A stretch of DNA of 15,866 bases from Candidatus Agathobaculum merdigallinarum (GTDB taxonomy: Bacteria > Bacillota > Clostridia > Oscillospirales > Butyricicoccaceae). The notes under the pieces are model-generated. The model did not search any database. It was not told the origin of the DNA and worked only from the letters and a program-made list of their open reading frames with translations. The stretch lies in the NCBI GenBank assembly GCA_019115425.1, contig DXDO01000016.1, positions 1 to 15,866 of the forward strand, in the 5' to 3' direction. A program made the position numbers and the translations under genes. Of this stretch, positions 8,743 through 15,608 are shown one piece after another (the first letter of the stretch is position 1; each line of letters begins with the position of its first letter).

Positions 8743-8771
8743 ATCATACCATGCCCACAGCGGGCGCGCAA
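8743..8771 (-). promoter_or_regulatory. promoter of addBA
   Basis: On the minus strand TATGAT (8748-8743, five of six -10 bases) lies 17 bp from TTGCGC (8771-8766, three of six -35 bases). The start would be near 8736, with a leader of about 20 nt holding the ribosome-binding site AAAGGGGAG. The spacing and location fit; the -35 is weak. Confidence 0.5.
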
Positions 8772-8826
8772 GCGGGCGGTATGGGCCGCGATCCCCATAT
8801 TGTCGTCCTACACAAAGGAATGGCCC

Positions 8827-8897
8827 CTCCATGTCGCTCTGTGCTCCTCCGTGTCGCTCCGTGTCCCTCCGCTCCGTGTCCCTCCGTGTCCCTCCGG
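8827..8897 (+). repeat. 10-bp tandem repeat (CTCCGTGTCC type), about seven units
   Basis: Consecutive units on the plus strand are CTCCATGTCG, a degenerate CTCTGTGCTC, CTCCGTGTCG, CTCCGTGTCC, a half unit CTCCG, CTCCGTGTCC, CTCCGTGTCC, and a final CTCCGG. The period of 10 is close to one helical turn. The array lies between the divergent addB and tRNA-Phe promoters and ends 11 bp before the tRNA -35 box. It has no reading frame of its own and no self-complementary arms. Such arrays usually arise by slippage and vary in copy number between strains. Confidence 0.85.
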
Positions 8898-8907
8898 AAA
8901 ATGATGG

Positions 8908-8936
8908 TTGACTTTTCGCTATAAATCGACTATACT
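8908..8936 (+). promoter_or_regulatory. promoter of tRNA-Phe
   Basis: TTGACT (8908-8913) and TATACT (8931-8936), each five of six consensus bases, are separated by exactly 17 bp. The -10 box ends 20 bp before the mature tRNA, leaving a 5' leader of about 12 nt for RNase P to remove. Confidence 0.85.
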
Positions 8937-8955
8937 ATACGAGCGTGCTCAAGAC

Positions 8956-9031
8956 GCCTCTGTAGCTCAGTCGGTAGAGCAGGGGACTGAAAATCCCCGT
9001 GTCGGTGGTTCGATTCCGCCCGGAGGCACCA
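8956..9031 (+). tRNA. tRNA-Phe (anticodon GAA)
   Basis: The 76 nt fold as a canonical cloverleaf. The acceptor GCCTCTG (8956-8962) pairs with CGGAGGC (9021-9027) with one G-U pair. The D-arm contains TAGCTCAGTCGGTAGAGC. The anticodon stem is GGGGA/TCCCC with GAA at 8989-8991, and the T-arm contains GGTTCGATTCC. The discriminator is A9028 and CCA (9029-9031) is encoded. It is a lone tRNA gene with its own promoter and terminator. Confidence 0.98.
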
Positions 9032-9066
9032 AAAAAGGAACCATTATCCGATGGTTCCTTTTTTTA
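9031..9066 (+). terminator. intrinsic terminator of tRNA-Phe
   Basis: The arms 9031-9044 and 9051-9064 (core GGAACCAT/ATGGTTCC) form a 14-bp stem with a 6-nt loop and a run of T's. The stem starts on the last A of the encoded CCA, so terminator and tRNA overlap by one base. Confidence 0.92.
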
Positions 9067-9430
9067 TCTTCATCTGGGCTGAGCACAGATGAGAAAATCG
9101 GTTTCCGGCGTATTTTCCACGCCGCAGTCTTTGCCCCTGCAAAAGTGTTTCTGTGCAGCAAAGCTCTGTAAAGAACGACCAAGGGCGGCGGCATGAAGCC
9201 TTTCCTTTTTGTAACAAAACGATATTGCATCCGATTCAATTATATTGTAACCTCTTTTTGTAGCATCATATGAATGATCAATACCGCTTTTTCTTATAAA
9301 ACGTATGCAATAAAACCGGAAGTCGGCTTCATTTTACCATCATAATCGAAATACTGCTGCAACATGCAGTGCCATTGATGGAGTTCGGCATATTGCCAGT
9401 CAGCAAATATGTATTTATATGGGGTGCAGC
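9067..9430. other. AT-rich intergenic region with no visible gene
   Basis: This is clearly lower in GC than its surroundings. I see no convincing reading frame. A small hairpin TCATCTG/CAGATGA lies at 9070-9092, and a GAAG-TCGG-CTTC mini-hairpin lies near 9319-9330. Weak promoter-like pairs for the downstream MBOAT gene exist, such as TTGTAA near 9245 with TATGAA 18 bp later, but none is good enough to call. This is either a long leader of the acetylation operon or a remnant of something lost. Confidence 0.4.
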
Positions 9431-10807
9431 ATGGTATTCAGCAGCTTGGCGTTTCTCTTCTTTTTTCTTCCCTCGGTGTTGTTTTTCTATTATCTTGTTC
9501 CGCAGAAGCATCTGGCCGCGCGCAACGGCGTGCTGCTGGCCTTCAGCCTGTTCTTTTATTTTTATGGCGAACCGCGTCTGATCGTCCTGCTGCTCCTGTC
9601 CATTTTGATCAACTATGTTTTCGGCTTGCTCATGCGCAGCCCGCATAAAAAGGCGTGGCTCGTTCTGTGCATCGTCATCAATGTGGCGATGCTCGGCATT
9701 TATAAATATCTGAACTTTTTTATTTCAACCGCAAACAGCCTGTTCGGCGCGGCGATTCCGCTGACGAATATCGTCATGCCGATCGGCATTTCATTTTACA
9801 CCTTTCAGGCGCTCAGCTATGTCATCGATGTCTACCGCAGGGACGCATGGCCCCAGAAAAACCCCTTCTCACTGGCGCTGTATGTTTCCATGTTCCCGCA
9901 GCTCATCGCAGGCCCGATCGTACGCTATCACGATGTGGACAAGCAGATTGCACAGCGCGAGCACAAGGCCGCAGTCTTTTCCGAGGGCATCGACCGGTTT
10001 ATCTACGGTCTGTCCAAAAAGGTGCTGCTTTCCAACGTCTTTGCACAGATCGCAGACGGTATCTTCACCCTTCCTGCGGATGATCTGACCTGCCTGCTGG
10101 CATGGTTCGGCGCGGCCGCCTATACCTTGCAAATCTACTATGATTTCTCCGGATATTCGGATATGGCGATCGGCCTTGGCAAGATGTTTGGCTTCCGCTT
10201 TCTGGAGAATTTCAATTATCCCTATATCAGCCGCTCAGTCACCGAGTTTTGGCGCAGGTGGCACATGTCGCTTTCCACATGGTTCCGCGACTATGTTTAT
10301 ATCCCGCTGGGCGGGAATCGATGCTCGGCCAGGCGGCATATTTTTAACCTTCTGGTGGTCTGGGGACTGACCGACTTTTGGCACGGCGCAAATTTCACCT
10401 TTCTCGCCTGGGGCCTGTACTTCGGCGTGCTGCTGATTATCGAGAAATACGCGCTCGCCGATCTGCTCAACCGGCTCCCGCGGCCCCTCACTCATCTGTA
10501 CGCACTGTTTTTCATTGTCATCGGCTGGGTGCTGTTCCGGAGCGATTCGCTGTCCTACGCGCTCAGCTATTTACAGGTCATGTTCACGCCCAGCCTTGCG
10601 GTCGATCCGCTCATCCTCGAATACTGCATGCGGTTCTGGCCTTATCTGCTGTGCGGTGTGGTGCTGTCCGCTCCGCTTTATCAGCTGATCTCCAAAAAGA
10701 AGATATACACGGTGCTCAGTTATCCGCTGATGGCGGCGCTGTTTGTGTTATGCGTTATGTCGCTGCTCAACAACAGCTATAATCCTTTCATCTATTTCCG
10801 GTTTTGA
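9431..10807 (+). CDS. MBOAT-family membrane O-acyltransferase (AlgI/DltB type)
   Basis: This is a polytopic membrane acyltransferase of the AlgI/DltB group, which passes acyl (usually acetyl) groups across the membrane for modification of an extracellular polymer. I chose the ATG at 9431, not the in-frame one at 9419: the resulting MVFSSLAFLFFFLP start is typical of the family, and GGGGTG lies just upstream, though that ribosome site is poor. Numbering from 9431 (458 residues), diagnostic motifs include PIGISFYTFQ (117-126), MFPQLIAGPI (154-163), YDFSGYSDMAIG (237-248), FWRRWHMSLSTWFRDYVYIPLGG (273-295) and the MBOAT histidine His318 in DFWHGANFTFLAWGLYFG. Many hydrophobic segments span the whole length. 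It lies 15 bp before the DHHW-family gene, the usual partner. The acyl donor and the polymer acetylated cannot be read from the sequence. Confidence 0.92.
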   Translation: MVFSSLAFLFFFLPSVLFFYYLVPQKHLAARNGVLLAFSLFFYFYGEPRLIVLLLLSILINYVFGLLMRSPHKKAWLVLCIVINVAMLGIYKYLNFFISTANSLFGAAIPLTNIVMPIGISFYTFQALSYVIDVYRRDAWPQKNPFSLALYVSMFPQLIAGPIVRYHDVDKQIAQREHKAAVFSEGIDRFIYGLSKKVLLSNVFAQIADGIFTLPADDLTCLLAWFGAAAYTLQIYYDFSGYSDMAIGLGKMFGFRFLENFNYPYISRSVTEFWRRWHMSLSTWFRDYVYIPLGGNRCSARRHIFNLLVVWGLTDFWHGANFTFLAWGLYFGVLLIIEKYALADLLNRLPRPLTHLYALFFIVIGWVLFRSDSLSYALSYLQVMFTPSLAVDPLILEYCMRFWPYLLCGVVLSAPLYQLISKKKIYTVLSYPLMAALFVLCVMSLLNNSYNPFIYFRF

Positions 10808-10822
10808 CGGGGCGGTGATTCC

Positions 10823-11962
10823 ATGAAACATTTTATCAAGATTGCTTTATTCTGTGGTGTTCTCTTTTTGGTTCCCATATTGACGCTGACAAAGGAACCG
10901 GCCGCCACCTCATATTATGAAAACCGCACGCTCGCAGTATTTCCCCCGTTCAGCACGCAGGAGCTGATGGACGGGGAATACTTTCCCAAGGTGGAGACAT
11001 ATATCAACGACCATCTGGTATGGCGCGATCGGCTCCTCAAGCTGAATATCCAAAAAGAGTTCTCCCTGCGCAATCCCGTTATCAATGACGTAGTGGTCAG
11101 CGGAGAGCTCCTCCTCCCCCATTACAGCACGGCCCGCGAAAGCTATGACAAGCAGGCGATGGCGCAGGAGCTGGATATGCTGGAAAAGCTAAACGGCTAT
11201 TGCGCGCAAAACGGCATCGAATTTCTCTATGTCGGCATCCCCGAGCAGTCCACCGCATTTGAGGACCGCTATCCTCCCTATCTGAAACATTCCAGTTATA
11301 AGGATGATTCGCTTCGCACAGACTTTATGCAGGGGCTGACCGACCGCGGCATCGACCATCTCGAGATGGCGCAGTATCTCTCCGCGGATTACGACCGGTT
11401 TTACAGCAAAACAGACCATCATTATAATCTTTACGGCGCGTATGAGACCTATCTGCGCATCATGTCCTATATCAACGACAATTATTTTCCTGCGCCGGTC
11501 ACGGAGGATCTGGAGATCACGCCGGTCGATACCGCGTTCCTCGGTTCCCGCAGCCGCAAACTGTTCGGTCTGTTCGAGTCGGACGACCGCCTGTATACCG
11601 GCACACTGGCCGATCCGATCCCCTTCGAGCGCTATGACAACGGCAAACCGGTTGCATCCACGGTATACAGCGAGAGCAACCGCAATGTGTATGCCTACTA
11701 TATGGGCGGCGACATGGCGGAGACCATCATCCGCACCAACCGTCCGGAGCTTCCGGATGTGCTGATCGTGGGCGATTCCTTTACCAACGCGCTGGAGGCC
11801 ATTCTGTATACTTCGTTCGATGAAATGCGCAGCCTGGATTTCCGCTATTACACGGAAAAATCCATTTACGAGTATCTGGCAGATTACCAGCCCGACATGA
11901 TCCTCTATGTGCGCGACGATCTCTCCTATCATCTGACCACCGGCAACGGCGATCTGGAGTGA
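10823..11962 (+). CDS. DHHW-family, SGNH/AlgX-like exported protein
   Basis: This is the expected extracytoplasmic partner of the preceding MBOAT protein, which by analogy with AlgJ/AlgX moves acetyl groups onto a surface glycan. The 379 residues start with a signal anchor (about 5-23), then the typical YYENRTLAVFPPFS (31-44) and YINDHLVWRDRL (60-71) blocks. The signature box is DHH at 198-200 but followed by Tyr201 rather than the usual Trp. The SGNH nucleophile motif is VGDSFTNAL (316-324) with Ser319. Asp198, a DHH histidine (probably His200) and Ser319 can form the triad. The start at 10823 has GGTGA upstream. The gene ends without an obvious terminator before tcdA, 146 bp away. The name-giving W to Y change is the only oddity; the rest of the active site looks intact. 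Confidence 0.88.
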   Translation: MKHFIKIALFCGVLFLVPILTLTKEPAATSYYENRTLAVFPPFSTQELMDGEYFPKVETYINDHLVWRDRLLKLNIQKEFSLRNPVINDVVVSGELLLPHYSTARESYDKQAMAQELDMLEKLNGYCAQNGIEFLYVGIPEQSTAFEDRYPPYLKHSSYKDDSLRTDFMQGLTDRGIDHLEMAQYLSADYDRFYSKTDHHYNLYGAYETYLRIMSYINDNYFPAPVTEDLEITPVDTAFLGSRSRKLFGLFESDDRLYTGTLADPIPFERYDNGKPVASTVYSESNRNVYAYYMGGDMAETIIRTNRPELPDVLIVGDSFTNALEAILYTSFDEMRSLDFRYYTEKSIYEYLADYQPDMILYVRDDLSYHLTTGNGDLE

Positions 11963-12108
11963 TTTCCGCATATATTATCCAGCGCCGTTTTCACGGCCCT
12001 GCCGTCCTCTGCGGTAAGCGTTTGTCGGTATGCGGCCGCAAATACCGTCTGTTCCCTGCCCGGATGGGCGCCATACTTTGTTCATTCCTATGTCTGTGAG
12101 GTATCTTC

Positions 12109-12819
12109 ATGCTGCATGAATTTTCCCGGGCAGAGCTGCTGCTCGGCGCCGAAGCCATCAAAAAGCTCGCCGCGTCGCATGTTGCCGTGTTCGGCGTCGG
12201 TGGGGTGGGCTCGTTCGCGTGCGAGGCGCTCGCGCGGGCGGGCATCGGTGAACTCACCCTGATTGACAACGATACAGTTGCCCTGACCAATCGCAACCGC
12301 CAGCTGGTTGCGCTTTCCTCCACCGATGGGCAGCCCAAGGTAGCGGTCATGCGCAGCCGCATCGCGGATATTAACCCGCGCTGTACGGTTCATGCACTTC
12401 AGGAGTTCTACACACCGGATTCCGCGCTCGACCTGTCGCAGTTTGACTATGTGATCGATGCGATCGATACCGTCACCGCCAAGCTGCACCTGATCACCGA
12501 GTGTGACCGGCTGGGCATACCGCTCATCTGCTCGATGGGCACGGGAAACAAGCTCGACCCGACACGCTTTGAGGTCGCGGATATTTACAAGACCTCGGTC
12601 TGCCCGCTCGCGCGCGTCATCCGTCTGGAGTGCAAAAAGCGCCGGATCAAGCATCTGAAAGTCGTCTACTCCAAGGAGGAAGCACGCACGCCCCTTCCCT
12701 CGGACGAGCAGAAGGGCACGGCGGGCCGCGCCGTACCCGGCAGCGTGTCGTTTGTGCCGCCGGTAGCCGGCATGATCCTTGCAGGGGAATGCATCAAGGA
12801 TCTCACCGGTGTGCGGTAA
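12109..12819 (+). CDS. tcdA: tRNA threonylcarbamoyladenosine dehydratase
   Basis: TcdA (CsdL/YgdL) uses ATP to cyclise t6A at position 37 of ANN-decoding tRNAs to ct6A. It belongs to the E1/MoeB/ThiF fold. The 236 residues show the nucleotide loop VFGVGGVGSFACEALARAGI (27-46), the acidic LIDNDTVALTNRNRQ (51-65) with Asp53 and Asp55, DAIDTVTAK (117-125), and the family-specific NKLDPTRFEVADIYKTSVCP (147-166) followed by LARVIRLECKKR. ThiF and MoeB usually carry C-terminal zinc cysteines; here they are absent, which favours TcdA. The E. coli protein is longer (about 268 residues); Firmicute forms are about this size. The start has TGAGGT about 7 nt upstream. The upstream 146 bp gives no clear promoter. 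The stop lies 3 bp before the inverted-repeat element. Confidence 0.93.
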   Translation: MLHEFSRAELLLGAEAIKKLAASHVAVFGVGGVGSFACEALARAGIGELTLIDNDTVALTNRNRQLVALSSTDGQPKVAVMRSRIADINPRCTVHALQEFYTPDSALDLSQFDYVIDAIDTVTAKLHLITECDRLGIPLICSMGTGNKLDPTRFEVADIYKTSVCPLARVIRLECKKRRIKHLKVVYSKEEARTPLPSDEQKGTAGRAVPGSVSFVPPVAGMILAGECIKDLTGVR

Positions 12820-12822
12820 TAC

Positions 12823-12980
12823 AAAAGGGCCGGTTGCAAAATAAAAGTGCAATAGCAATTTGCACAAAAAACGGCCCCAATAAGACAAATCGTCCCTCAA
12901 AAGAAGCTGTTTTGACTTCCTTTGAGGGGCGTATTTTGTACATTATTTTTGGGACAAGATATTTTGCAACAGGCCCTTTT
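12823..12980. mobile_element. MITE-like element with 21-bp terminal inverted repeats
   Basis: The left end (12823-12843) and the right end (12980-12960, opposite strand) match in 20 of 21 positions. Each starts AAAA and then reads GGGCC[G/T]GTTGCAAAATA. Counting from the GGG, the element is exactly 150 bp (12827-12976). Inside are GTGCAA/TTGCAC (12847-12865) and a long hairpin at 12891-12931, but no reading frame. The ends resemble the IS6-family pattern GGnnCTGTTGCAAA as I remember it, so a non-autonomous derivative is possible. I find no matching 8-bp target duplication (ATACAAAA against TTTTTCTT). It fills the whole space between the convergent tcdA and SLH genes. The alternative is a domesticated two-way terminator. 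Confidence 0.6.
12891..12937 (+). terminator. hairpin with T-rich tail after tcdA
   Basis: The arms 12891-12906 and 12916-12931 (core CCCTCAAA/TTTGAGGG) pair over 16 positions with one G-U pair and one mismatch around a 9-nt loop, followed by TATTTTG. It lies inside the inverted-repeat element and probably ends tcdA transcription. The outer arms of the element, which end in GGCCC followed by a T run at 12977-12981, could act as a second terminator. Confidence 0.55.
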
Positions 12981-12984
12981 TCTT

Positions 12985-14634
12985 TTATTCGACCTGCTCC
13001 CCTGTCGGGAGGTACAGCGCGGTCTGCGCCGGATCGTCCAAACCGCTGCCGCGGTATGTCAACCGGATACAGCCGTTTTCAAACATAATGTCCGTATCGA
13101 TATCCCCAACCACAAACGGCGCCTGTATCGTGCCGAGCGTGTCTCCAAACCGGTCAAAACAGGTCACTGTCTGCTCCCCTGTTTTGAGCGCATACACGCC
13201 CGCGCCGTCAGTCGGCAGTTTTCCCGGCCGCTGGCTGACAGAAACAGTAAACAAGGTCTGCGGCTCCCCATACTCGGTGCAGCGGATGTAGGCATATTCG
13301 GTATCCGACAGCCAGCAGACGTAAATATCCTGTCCCACCTCGTCCATTGCGTTTGGATAGGTTTGGGTCAGGCGATTGCCGGAAAAATCATACAGCGCAT
13401 AATGATAGCCGTTTTCTTGCACAATGCAGGTATTGCTCCAGCGGTTAAGACGCATTGGACTGGCGCTCACCGTACCCATTTTTCCGTCTATGACTGGGCA
13501 ATACATCCCATCCCGCTCGATCACCATGCGATCGCCAATGCCGCTGTACAGCTCCACCTGATCAAGCGAGATATTCATGCTCCAAAGTGTATTGCCGTCA
13601 CGATCGATCGCACGGACCGAACCGCCGTCATCCACGATCGCACGATCCCGATACCATTCGGTCAAAGGCGTTCCGCTCTGCGCGCGCCATGTCCCATCCG
13701 CATAAACGACAATCCCTTGCCGGTAATCCTTTGTCGATCGCGCCCATGCAATATCGCTCTGTATGAGGGCCGCTTCATCGAGCCGGTAGCCGTCAAGCAC
13801 CTCGCCGGTTTTTAACTGGTACAGCAAAGCGTCGCCGCCCGCTGTTGGCTGCAATGCCGCCCAGTCACCGAAGAGCTGAATCGAATAAAACTGACCGTTC
13901 GTATCGCGAAAATCAGTCAACAGGCGGTTGCCGTCTTCATCCTCCAGATGCATCTGAGATACGCCGACGCCCTGCGCATCTGTCACAACCCGATAGGGCT
14001 CTTCCGCCTGTTCCGCCGGTGGAATGACCGCGTACTGCGCATCATAAATACGCAGCATGGTCGCGATCGACTGCTCCCGTGTGTACTTCCCCAGCGGATC
14101 GAACGCATTATCGCCCGTACCGGTCATAATGCCATGGCGATACGCCCAGTTCACGCCGGTACGCGCCCACGAGGAGATATCCGCGCCGTCCGCGAATACA
14201 TGCGGCAGCCGGCCCTGTACGCTGCCGTCGTAATCCGCCCGCAGCATGCCCAGCCGGTGCAGCATTGCGGCTGCCTCCTGCCGCTGAACCGGTTGGTCCG
14301 GCTCGAACCGGCCGCTGCCCACGCCGTTGACAATGCCGACCGACGCGCACAGCAGCACATCGCCGTCCGTGCAGTCGGTAAACAGCACCGTATTTTTCTC
14401 TATCTCGCCCAGCAGGCTCTGTTCCTCCCAGGCATGGTATACCGCCGCGGCCAGCGCGCAGAATTCCGCGCGGGTGACCGGCTGGGCATAGGCGCCGTCC
14501 AGTTCTTCCGGCACGAGTCCAGCTTCGCGCGCGGTCTGCACCGCCTCCCGCGCCCAGCCGCTCGGCTCATCCGCCGCCCCGGCCGTGACGGCCAGCAAAC
14601 AGGCTGCCAGCATCGCTGCAATCCATTTTTTCAT
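12985..14634 (-). CDS. exported protein with three SLH domains and a repeat-like C-terminal region
   Basis: This is probably a cell-surface protein bound to the wall through S-layer homology domains, which grip secondary wall polymers. I chose the ATG at 14634 because AAGGAGG lies 9 nt upstream; the earlier in-frame ATG at 14643 abuts that site. It has 549 residues. The signal peptide is MKKWIAAMLAACLLAVTAGA (1-20). SLH repeats fall at about 24-68, 85-129 and 146-197, with the TRAE-type motif as TRAE (54-57), QRQE (117-120) and TREQ (185-188). Residues about 215-549 are a single beta-rich module with recurring short units such as GDALLYQLKTGEVLDGY, HYALYDFSGNRLTQTYP and GVYALKTGEQTVTCFDRFGD. 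These recall WG or propeller-like repeats, but I cannot assign a family. It is second in a two-gene set, 37 bp after the YD-repeat gene, and runs up to the inverted-repeat element. The ligand and role are unknown. Confidence 0.85.
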   Translation of the reverse strand: MKKWIAAMLAACLLAVTAGAADEPSGWAREAVQTAREAGLVPEELDGAYAQPVTRAEFCALAAAVYHAWEEQSLLGEIEKNTVLFTDCTDGDVLLCASVGIVNGVGSGRFEPDQPVQRQEAAAMLHRLGMLRADYDGSVQGRLPHVFADGADISSWARTGVNWAYRHGIMTGTGDNAFDPLGKYTREQSIATMLRIYDAQYAVIPPAEQAEEPYRVVTDAQGVGVSQMHLEDEDGNRLLTDFRDTNGQFYSIQLFGDWAALQPTAGGDALLYQLKTGEVLDGYRLDEAALIQSDIAWARSTKDYRQGIVVYADGTWRAQSGTPLTEWYRDRAIVDDGGSVRAIDRDGNTLWSMNISLDQVELYSGIGDRMVIERDGMYCPVIDGKMGTVSASPMRLNRWSNTCIVQENGYHYALYDFSGNRLTQTYPNAMDEVGQDIYVCWLSDTEYAYIRCTEYGEPQTLFTVSVSQRPGKLPTDGAGVYALKTGEQTVTCFDRFGDTLGTIQAPFVVGDIDTDIMFENGCIRLTYRGSGLDDPAQTALYLPTGEQVE

Positions 14635-14671
14635 TCGTTCCATCCTCCTTTTTGGGTATTGCATACGGGCG

Positions 14672-15511
14672 TTACCGCCGCGTGATGTCGGTGTAAACAA
14701 TGGTGTTCAGATGGCGGCTGCCATCGCTGAACGTGATCTCCTGCCGGATGGGGCGTCCCTGTTCGTCATACCATATGCGGTCAGTCTTGCCGTCCTCGGA
14801 GATGCAGGTTTCCGCTCCCTCCGTATCGTCATACTCCCATATGTACTGTTCTGTATCCGTCTCCGGCGCGCCCTCTCTCCATCTGGTTGACTGGGTGGAA
14901 ACTGCATTCCCCCGCTCATCCAGCGTGTACCGGATCTCGTATTGTGGATTGCCGGCGCCGTCCTCATACGTGACATACTTGGTATTGCCGTCCCAGGTGC
15001 GGATATACCGATCGGTCAGTGTCCCCTGTGCGTCGTAGCCGAGGGAAAGGCTGTATTCCTCGCTGTCGCCTTCGTACTCCATAACGGTATAGCTGCCGTC
15101 ATCGTAATCATAGCGGATGTCCCGTCCCAGTGCATCGGTCGTCACGCGATCGACAGAATAAAACCGCCATTCCTTATTCCGGACGGTTTGCGTGTTCCCA
15201 TCATACGAGATATCCGTATAATATGGCAGCAGGCTATCTTTGTGCAGTGCTATGCCGCGTATCTCGTGCCCCTGCGCGTCCTTGCAGCTGATCGAGACAC
15301 TGAGCCGCTGCATGCTGCCCTGCCATTGGACGCTATGGATGCACTGCTCATAACTCGCCGCCGGTGCGATATACGGCAGCAGCCGCCAGTTGTCCGCGTT
15401 CGGCTGCACATAATACAACCCCCGCAGGAGCAGTGCGCTCCATGTAATACCGTAAAGCACCGCAGTGATCAGCGCAAGCTGTCCCAGCCGTTTTCCGATA
15501 CTTCTGACCAT
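14672..15511 (-). CDS. membrane-anchored extracytoplasmic protein with YD-like repeats
   Basis: I do not recognise a named family. The 279-residue product has a basic N terminus followed by one hydrophobic helix (about 11-31, LALITAVLYGITWSALLLRG), so it is anchored or exported. The second half repeats a tyrosine/aspartate/glycine pattern: RDIRYDYDDGSYTVMEY, LGYDAQGTLTDRYIRTWDG, IRYTLDERGNAVSTQSTRW, YIWEYDDTEG and IWYDEQGRPIRQEITFSDG. These resemble the YD repeats of RHS/wall-associated proteins, but there is no RHS core or toxin end. I chose the ATG at 15511 because AAAAGGGGGAG lies just upstream; a longer frame upstream runs through the nifJ terminator. It lies 37 bp before the SLH gene in the same direction, so the two are probably cotranscribed. 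No clear promoter is visible between it and the nifJ terminator. Confidence 0.8.
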   Translation of the reverse strand: MVRSIGKRLGQLALITAVLYGITWSALLLRGLYYVQPNADNWRLLPYIAPAASYEQCIHSVQWQGSMQRLSVSISCKDAQGHEIRGIALHKDSLLPYYTDISYDGNTQTVRNKEWRFYSVDRVTTDALGRDIRYDYDDGSYTVMEYEGDSEEYSLSLGYDAQGTLTDRYIRTWDGNTKYVTYEDGAGNPQYEIRYTLDERGNAVSTQSTRWREGAPETDTEQYIWEYDDTEGAETCISEDGKTDRIWYDEQGRPIRQEITFSDGSRHLNTIVYTDITRR

Positions 15512-15541
15512 ATCGCTCCCCCTTTTCCTTATCATAACATA

Positions 15542-15575
15542 AAAATCCCCGCGGAGAAATATCCGCGGGGATTTT
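15542..15575 (-). terminator. strong intrinsic terminator of nifJ
   Basis: The arms 15542-15555 and 15562-15575 (core TCCCCGCGGA) form a perfect 14-bp stem with a 6-nt loop. On the minus strand it is followed by a T run. It lies 33 nt after the nifJ stop and about 30 nt before the start of the next gene, so any promoter for that gene is squeezed into or downstream of it. Confidence 0.9.
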
Positions 15576-15608
15576 GTTATGCTTTTGTAGCTTACGCTGC
15601 GGTACTGC

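Noticed and set aside
9012..9031. tRNA-Phe 3' end as an integrase attachment site
   Set aside because: No second copy of the tRNA 3' end and no integrase gene are visible in the window.
8908..9171. Plus-strand frame reading VAQSVEQGTENPRVGGSIPP
   Set aside because: It is a translation of the tRNA-Phe gene itself, starting at the promoter -35 box.
8967..9239. Minus-strand frame across the tRNA, ending in PGGIEPPTRGFSVPCSTD
   Set aside because: This is the familiar false protein produced by translating the antisense of a tRNA-Phe gene.
9393..9421. TTGCCA, 17 bp, TATATG as promoter of the MBOAT gene
   Set aside because: Transcription would start at about the ATG at 9431, leaving no leader for the gene; the -10 is also poor. 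It is probably chance in AT-rich DNA.
12026..12047. CGGTAT...ATACCG inverted repeat enclosing GCGGCCGC upstream of tcdA
   Set aside because: The arms are only 6 bp, the spacing is asymmetric and no T run follows, so it supports neither a terminator nor an operator call.
12819..12984. 8-bp target-site duplication flanking the inverted-repeat element
   Set aside because: The left flank ATACAAAA and the right flank TTTTTCTT do not match, so recent IS6-like transposition is not demonstrated.
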